The position numbers and the translations under genes were made by a program. Under the pieces are notes generated by a model. That model searched no databases and had not been told where the DNA came from. It saw only the letters and a list, made by a program, of their open reading frames with translations. From assembly GCA_964439935.1 (NCBI GenBank), contig CAYTPW010000008.1:62001-126000 (forward strand): 64,000 bases of DNA. The letters run 5' to 3'. Shown piece after piece: positions 59,397 through 64,000 of this stretch. Within the stretch, counting starts at the first letter, position 1, and every line of letters starts with the position of its first letter. Source of the stretch: JABMQW01 sp964439935. Lineage in GTDB: Bacteria > Fidelibacterota > Marinisomatia > Marinisomatales > TCS56.

Positions 59397-61172
59397 CTAT
59401 ATTTCCGATATAAATTTTATGAGATTGACACCCGGGAGGACGTTCAATTTTTTTCTCAACTGGGATCGATAAACCTCAATCGTTTTTACAGTCAGATTGG
59501 TTAAACTGGCTATTTCTTTCGAAGAAAGATTGAGTTTGAGAAAAGCACAAATTTTTAGTTCTCGCGGTGACAGGTCTGGATATTTTTCTGTTAGTTTCCG
59601 GTAAAAATTTTTGTGTACTTCCCGGAACCATATCTCAAATTCATCCCATTCTCTTCCAGGAGTTACCTGTTTTTCCAGCTGATAGATAACCTGCCGGATA
59701 ACTGACTTTTCTTTGGTATCAATGGTTGCATAGTGCTGTTGTAGTTTAGCGATAATGGTTAACAAGAATTCCTTTCTCTGAGCCATGAACATGGCCTGGG
59801 TAGTCAACTCCTTATCCCTTTCTTCCAAACTTCTTTGCAGTTCATCCTCTGCCTGCTTGCGCTCGGTAATGTTTTTACTAACCGCAAACAATACATTTTT
59901 ATCACCTAACTTGATAGAATACCCGCTGATATCAACTGGGAAAACTGTACCGTCTTTTTTCTGATGATAGCGGATCGGGACGTGTACCTCACCAGCTTCA
60001 TGAATTCTATCAATAGATGAGGCTGATTCCTTAATCTCGGCACTGAATTTCAAACATGACATGCCTATTAATTCAGTCTTATTGTAGCCATACATAATTG
60101 ATGTAGCTTGATTGGCATCCAAAATATTGGTGGTGTCTGGGTCATATATGAATATGGCATCTGATTCTCTTTCAAAAAGAGTTTTATACTTTTCTTCGGA
60201 CTCTTTAAGCTCCCGAGTTCTTATTTCAACTTTCTCTGCCAACGATTCATATGACCTTGAAAGCTGATTTGCCATTATGTTAAAACTATCAGCAACATGA
60301 GATAGTTCATCACTGCCTTTAATATTGATAACTTGCTTTAAATTACCCTCCGTCATTTTCAGCGCTGCCTGATTAATTTTATCCAAGCGACTAGTGATAT
60401 CGCGCGTGATAAAATAAGTTAGTATAGCGCCAAATACCATAGTCAAGGAGAATAATATTAAAGCGGTGGACCGGGTACTGTTGGCAATGGCTGAAGATTC
60501 TTTGTTTAGCACCATCGCCTTATTTGCAGCATAATTCACCAATTCCTCAACTTCAGTGATTAGCAAATCAACATAATTTTGTCCTTCAGTCTGGGTTATT
60601 CGCTGAGCTTCTATATTATTTCCGGATTTCGCTAAAGCAATAACCCGCTGACGGATAGGTTCCCATCCCAGAAAAGTTTCGTGCACATTCGCTGCCAGCT
60701 CCTGGCCAGCCTCACCAAGGATCCGCATATGAATAATGTCAAATAATCGTATTACCTCTTCCTGACCAGAAGTTACCTTTTTATTATATTGATTTCGTAT
60801 TTCATCATTTTCAGCCAGAGTGACGTCCTTCATCGAGCGATGCATTTCTACAATTTCGACCTCGATTAATGTAGCAGATCGCGTTACAACTAATGGATGA
60901 TCGTGAGTCAATTTAATATTTGTATTTAGAGAAATAATGCTATTCAGAAATATGATGATTGCACAAGCTAGTATTGTGCCCACTATCCCAAATCCGATAT
61001 AAGTCTTTTTACTGATCCCCCATTTCACGGGAATTCTCGGGGGCTGAATAAAAGAATCCATATGAGATCGCTTCAAGTCCGCAGTTTCAACTTCGCTAAT
61101 AAGCTCACGAGTGTTATTAATTTCTTCAAGTAATTGGTTTTTGGTCTTTGATTGATCTGATTTCATTTTCAC
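59397..61172 (-). CDS. Membrane-bound PAS sensor with LuxR-type DNA-binding domain
   Basis: 591 residues. Membrane helices at about 55-77 and 232-255 flank a four-helix sensor region. HAMP follows (LDKINQAALKMTEGNLKQVI), a coiled coil, then PAS (YKTLFERESDAIFIYDPDTTNILDAN, about 325-440). The C-terminus is a helix-turn-helix of LuxR type: LSPRELKICAFLKLNLSSKEIASLTNLTVKTIEVYRSQLRKKLNV. There is no kinase domain, so sensing and DNA binding are joined in one membrane protein. Confidence 0.88.
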   Translation of the reverse strand: MKMKSDQSKTKNQLLEEINNTRELISEVETADLKRSHMDSFIQPPRIPVKWGISKKTYIGFGIVGTILACAIIIFLNSIISLNTNIKLTHDHPLVVTRSATLIEVEIVEMHRSMKDVTLAENDEIRNQYNKKVTSGQEEVIRLFDIIHMRILGEAGQELAANVHETFLGWEPIRQRVIALAKSGNNIEAQRITQTEGQNYVDLLITEVEELVNYAANKAMVLNKESSAIANSTRSTALILFSLTMVFGAILTYFITRDITSRLDKINQAALKMTEGNLKQVINIKGSDELSHVADSFNIMANQLSRSYESLAEKVEIRTRELKESEEKYKTLFERESDAIFIYDPDTTNILDANQATSIMYGYNKTELIGMSCLKFSAEIKESASSIDRIHEAGEVHVPIRYHQKKDGTVFPVDISGYSIKLGDKNVLFAVSKNITERKQAEDELQRSLEERDKELTTQAMFMAQRKEFLLTIIAKLQQHYATIDTKEKSVIRQVIYQLEKQVTPGREWDEFEIWFREVHKNFYRKLTEKYPDLSPRELKICAFLKLNLSSKEIASLTNLTVKTIEVYRSQLRKKLNVLPGVNLIKFISEI

Positions 61173-61431
61173 TCAGGTGGAATAATGGTTGGTTGATGGA
61201 ATGTAGATAAAATTGGATAATAGTAGACTCATATCTAGTAAAATTTAATTGAACAGCGTTCACAAACCCAGCTATTAGTGGACGGACTATTGGGTATTAG
61301 CTAATTGGTTAATGTGCACCTACAGCCCAGATCTTCATGATAATCCCAAGACCCTGTTTACTTAACCTTCCGACTCAGCATTAACCGTATTGCTAAGCGA
61401 TGGAACTTTAATTCCATCCAGTCTCAATTAT

Positions 61432-62430
61432 TTATTTCAGAAAATCCAGCACCAGTTGATTGACCAGGTCGGCCTGAACGATGGTCAGGTCATGTCCGGC
61501 GTCAGGTATTAAGCTGGTTTCAATTTGCGGTGCTATACGCGCTAGTCGATCAAGAGCAGCCTGAGCCGGGTAAATGACTTCGTTCTCGCCCACCAGAAAC
61601 AGAGCCGGTACTTTTAATCTGGCTAGCTCACTATCACTGAGAACAGTGGGGTGCATCGGCATCTTCAGCTTGAAGGAACGCATCCCTATCCAGGCATCTT
61701 CCAGCATAACTTCGGCCAGCGCCCGGCCTTCCGGTGTTAAGATTAAGTTGGGGAACATCCATTCGGTCATATTTCGCAAAAAATGGCGGTGAGGTATCAG
61801 GGTCGGGAGTGCCTTCCAGGCCCAATCAGCGGGGAGTTGATGAATGGTGGCAACTGGCGCCAGCAAAACAATTTTTCCTAGCCGATTCGGATGGTATAGA
61901 GCATACTGACTTGTGAGCCAACCGCCATATGACAAGCCCATCAAATTGATTGCATTACCAAGCTCCAGTTGTGTGAACAGATCATCCAGCCAGTTGACCA
62001 AATCGGTGGGAGAGCTAATTTCCTTAGTATAGACACTACGCCCGAAATCGTAAATATTGTCAATAGCATACACCCGGAATTTCCCGGCCAGTGCGCTAAT
62101 ATTAGGTAACCAGATCAAAGTGTTGGCTGAAGCGGATGGTAGCAGTACCAGGGGCGGTCCATTTGCGGGACCACTTACTCTTATAAATGTTTTTCCATAT
62201 CTGGTTGGTACCGTCAATGTGTCAGCCGGGACCGGCCAACTTTCCGCTCGTTGGTCATAATGCTTGAGATAGTGTTTTTTGGCACAGGCTGATTTAAAAG
62301 GATGATGTGCAGGTAGACGATCTATCTTTGTACTGCAGCCACTGCAGCAGACCAGAACCAATACCAGATTAGCTAATAATAAATTTGATAAAATTTTACG
62401 ATATTTGATTTGGTGACGATAAATGATCAA
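61432..62430 (-). CDS. Alpha/beta-hydrolase lipoprotein
   Basis: About 333 residues. Hydrophobic signal ends CCSGC. RVSGPANGPPLVLLPSASANTLIWLPNI and the nucleophile elbow NLMGLSYGGWLTS (Ser about residue 171) mark the hydrolase; GENEVIYPAQAALDRL and DAGHDLTIVQADLVNQLVLDFL supply the acid and His. The frame runs up to 62514 through the upstream gene, but the natural start is the TTG at 62430, 11 bases after that gene's stop, with GAGAG seven bases before it. Substrate unknown; an outer-membrane esterase is likely. Confidence 0.8.
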   Translation of the reverse strand: MIIYRHQIKYRKILSNLLLANLVLVLVCCSGCSTKIDRLPAHHPFKSACAKKHYLKHYDQRAESWPVPADTLTVPTRYGKTFIRVSGPANGPPLVLLPSASANTLIWLPNISALAGKFRVYAIDNIYDFGRSVYTKEISSPTDLVNWLDDLFTQLELGNAINLMGLSYGGWLTSQYALYHPNRLGKIVLLAPVATIHQLPADWAWKALPTLIPHRHFLRNMTEWMFPNLILTPEGRALAEVMLEDAWIGMRSFKLKMPMHPTVLSDSELARLKVPALFLVGENEVIYPAQAALDRLARIAPQIETSLIPDAGHDLTIVQADLVNQLVLDFLK

Positions 62431-62440
62431 GAGAAATCTC

Positions 62441-63100
62441 TCAGAATACTTTGTGCACTGGTGTTTTTCTAGCCTGGTAATATTTAGCTGCTCTCCAGGC
62501 TCCGTAGATTTCACCCAGGTAAATTACGGCAGCTAATGACAGGAAAAAATTCCTTTCGACCAGCCGGTTATGTTTATCTCCCGAATAAGCAAAACTGGCG
62601 AATAGTGAGAAATTCATGAAACCCATCAGACCGTCCCAGGGCCGCCCTGCATAAAGACGACCACTACCAGGTGCAACTGCTGATAAAACTGCTGCCAGAT
62701 AGGGCGATTTGGTTTCAGATGTCGTTACTGGTTGTGGTATAACCGGATCAACCAGGTGACTGTCCGGTGGATGGAATTCACCCTGATTCTGTAAATGATA
62801 ATGCCAGGCAAACGGATTGCAGCGCACGATCCGGTCAGCGGTGACAACTGAACCAGCCACCAGGCCATATTCTGTGATTGCTTGAGTGCCATAATTACTG
62901 CAACTGGGGTAAAACTGGCAGGCAAAACCTGGTAGATTGTAGGAAATCCGTTGCCAGGCTGCAATTGGCAGGATACCGGCTTTTTGCACCAGATTGAGCG
63001 AACTGGAAACTAATAGAGTATCGGCTGGATATTTGGTTTGAGGTAGGATCGAGCAATTAATTGCCAGCAGCAAATAGGCTGGGATAAGCTTAGCTTTCAT
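62441..63100 (-). CDS. YidD-domain fusion protein
   Basis: 219 residues. After a signal peptide (1-20), residues about 55-95 are a YidD core: CQFYPSCSNYGTQAITEYGLVAGSVV then TADRIVRCNPF, with the three conserved cysteines. YidD is normally an 80-residue inner membrane partner of YidC. Here a C-terminal domain with two membrane stretches (YLAAVLSAVAPGSGRLYAGRPWDGLMGFMNFS and FFLSLAAVIYLGEIYGAW) is added, of the DUF5683 type. It may help membrane protein insertion. Its ATG overlaps the OPT gene's stop (ATGA). Confidence 0.75.
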   Translation of the reverse strand: MKAKLIPAYLLLAINCSILPQTKYPADTLLVSSSLNLVQKAGILPIAAWQRISYNLPGFACQFYPSCSNYGTQAITEYGLVAGSVVTADRIVRCNPFAWHYHLQNQGEFHPPDSHLVDPVIPQPVTTSETKSPYLAAVLSAVAPGSGRLYAGRPWDGLMGFMNFSLFASFAYSGDKHNRLVERNFFLSLAAVIYLGEIYGAWRAAKYYQARKTPVHKVF

Positions 63101-64000
63101 CGATTGCGTGGAAGGAAGAAATTCTGGATGCTGCGGGTAAGAACGGCAATCAGAATCAGGCCCAGCACACCCAGTATCAGAGTTTTTTGAGCCGGGAAGA
63201 AGATATTGGTGACTGCCTGCAAAAAACCGATTGTCCCTTCGCCCCCCAGTATCGCGGCAGATACAACAATGCCAGTGAGCTTAGCAGCGTCACCTCTTCG
63301 ATTAATTGTGAGTGCGATTATTCCACCAATTGCGATTAAGAAAGCCAGGTTGATACCCAAAAAGAGGCCAATCCCCAGAGGCATCAAATGAATATAGACT
63401 AATTTTTTGTTAAAGCGGATACCCTCAATGATTACAGCTATCAGCACACCGGATAGGAACAGTAGAGGATGAGTCAAACCCGCCAGATTGTTCATCACAA
63501 TCTGAGCCTGTGGTGCCGGAAAACGGGTAGTGAACAGTGCATTTGCAATTTCCGGTGCACGCATGATCAGCAATAAAAAAGGAATTGCAACTGCGACTGC
63601 CAGAACCGCCCAGATATCAACGCGAATGATTTTTTGATAATCAGTTCCAACCACTTCGGCGGAACGGTAATCATGGCCTATGTCCCCGGCGATGGCGGCT
63701 GCCATTGCTACTGAGAAGGTCAGTAGATAACGGGATTGAATCGGCAGGTCCAATTGGAAAAAACTATATACGATAACGATTAACAGAGTTACCAAGAGAC
63801 CAAATTGCTCCAGTGGGTCGATATTGGTTACGCCGGTCATGCGGCTGGCCAGGTTGACTGCCAGAAATGTAAAGACCAGCCCCAGTATTGCCGCCCAGAT
63901 TGGTACACCTGCCAGAATCAAGATCACCAGATTCAGCAGTGCCAAACCCCACGTCCAGCTTTCCTGTCGCCGCTTGATGGAAAATAAACCCTTTTTCAGT
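63097..64000 (-). CDS. OPT-family oligopeptide/metal-chelate transporter, C-terminal part (5' end outside window)
   Basis: The frame is open from the window edge to the stop at 63097, so the start is missing. It has eight to nine membrane helices. AGDIGHDYRSAEVVGTDYQK resembles the OPT signature following a GD pair, FTTRFPAPQAQIVMNNL the loop before helices, and MPLGIGLFLGINLAFLIAIGGII the second conserved block. OPT transporters import peptides or iron-chelate complexes. The family call is by eye. An internal TTG at 63945 is not the true start, as the same frame reads SIKRRQESWTWG upstream. Confidence 0.6.
   Translation of the reverse strand, partial: LKKGLFSIKRRQESWTWGLALLNLVILILAGVPIWAAILGLVFTFLAVNLASRMTGVTNIDPLEQFGLLVTLLIVIVYSFFQLDLPIQSRYLLTFSVAMAAAIAGDIGHDYRSAEVVGTDYQKIIRVDIWAVLAVAVAIPFLLLIMRAPEIANALFTTRFPAPQAQIVMNNLAGLTHPLLFLSGVLIAVIIEGIRFNKKLVYIHLMPLGIGLFLGINLAFLIAIGGIIALTINRRGDAAKLTGIVVSAAILGGEGTIGFLQAVTNIFFPAQKTLILGVLGLILIAVLTRSIQNFFLPRNR

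Overview
The window looks like a chromosomal segment of a Gram-negative, respiring bacterium of the FCB supergroup. Candidatus Marinimicrobia, Calditrichota and Ignavibacteria-like lineages are the best guesses; this is inference, as no 16S rRNA is present. The grounds are a complete-looking start of an alternative complex III operon, an LptD-type outer membrane protein, many lipoprotein signals, a giant secreted protein ending in a type IX-like sorting tail (YPNPFNPSTTISY), an alpha2-type glycyl-tRNA synthetase, and many genes with little or no Shine-Dalgarno sequence. GC content is moderate, with clearly AT-richer islands.

Layout. 1-6.5 kb (minus strand): an Rrf2 regulator followed by actA, actB, actC, actD and a partial actE, the quinol-oxidising alternative complex III. 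6.8-9.8 kb (plus): an arsenic resistance operon (ArsR, COG0701 permease, small thioredoxin, ACR3 pump) behind a palindromic operator. 10-12.1 kb: a membrane protein, a transthyretin-like secreted protein and an LCAT-like lipase. 12.1-13.7 kb: palindromic repeats and a YcaQ-like glycosylase. 13.7-16.9 kb (minus): a GMC oxidoreductase and an aldehyde dehydrogenase, which could run alcohol to aldehyde to acid. 17-18.7 kb: a radical SAM protein and a peptidoglycan amidase lipoprotein. 18.8-21.4 kb: a four-gene set (Rrf2 regulator, DUF438-hemerythrin-PAS protein, DUF1858/DUF2249 protein, cupin) that resembles nitrosative or oxidative stress loci. 21.5-24 kb: a CpxAR/Spy-like envelope stress set.

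24.5-26.7 kb: YjbQ, an ECF-S-like membrane protein, and a fusion of an EcfT/CbiQ-like membrane domain with a THEP1 NTPase. 26.7-30.7 kb: assorted small genes, including a methyltransferase broken by one in-frame stop. 30.9-47.8 kb is mostly housekeeping: nucleoside kinase, SlyD-type isomerase, gamma-glutamyltransferase, Bax-inhibitor-like protein, glycyl-tRNA synthetase, a CcmH-like protein, topoisomerase I, histidyl-tRNA synthetase, LptD, RarA and an FKBP lipoprotein. 47.8-50 kb is a repeat-rich AT-rich zone with tRNA-Thr(CGT), degenerate repeats of the tRNA 3' end downstream of it, and a decayed secreted-protein gene. 50-52.1 kb: a flavoprotein fused to an SRPBCC-like domain. 52.3-58.5 kb: the 2081-residue secreted multidomain protein. 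58.6-59.4 kb: duplicated short elements. 59.4-64 kb: a membrane-bound PAS/LuxR regulator, a lipoprotein hydrolase, a YidD fusion protein and the end of an OPT-type transporter.

Two dispersed palindromic repeat families run through the intergenic space. One is a MITE-like element with TGTCATTTCGA ends. The other is a REP-like cluster of CCCAC...GTGGG and AACCGTT..AACGGTT hairpins. All functions are read from sequence motifs by eye; no database search was possible.
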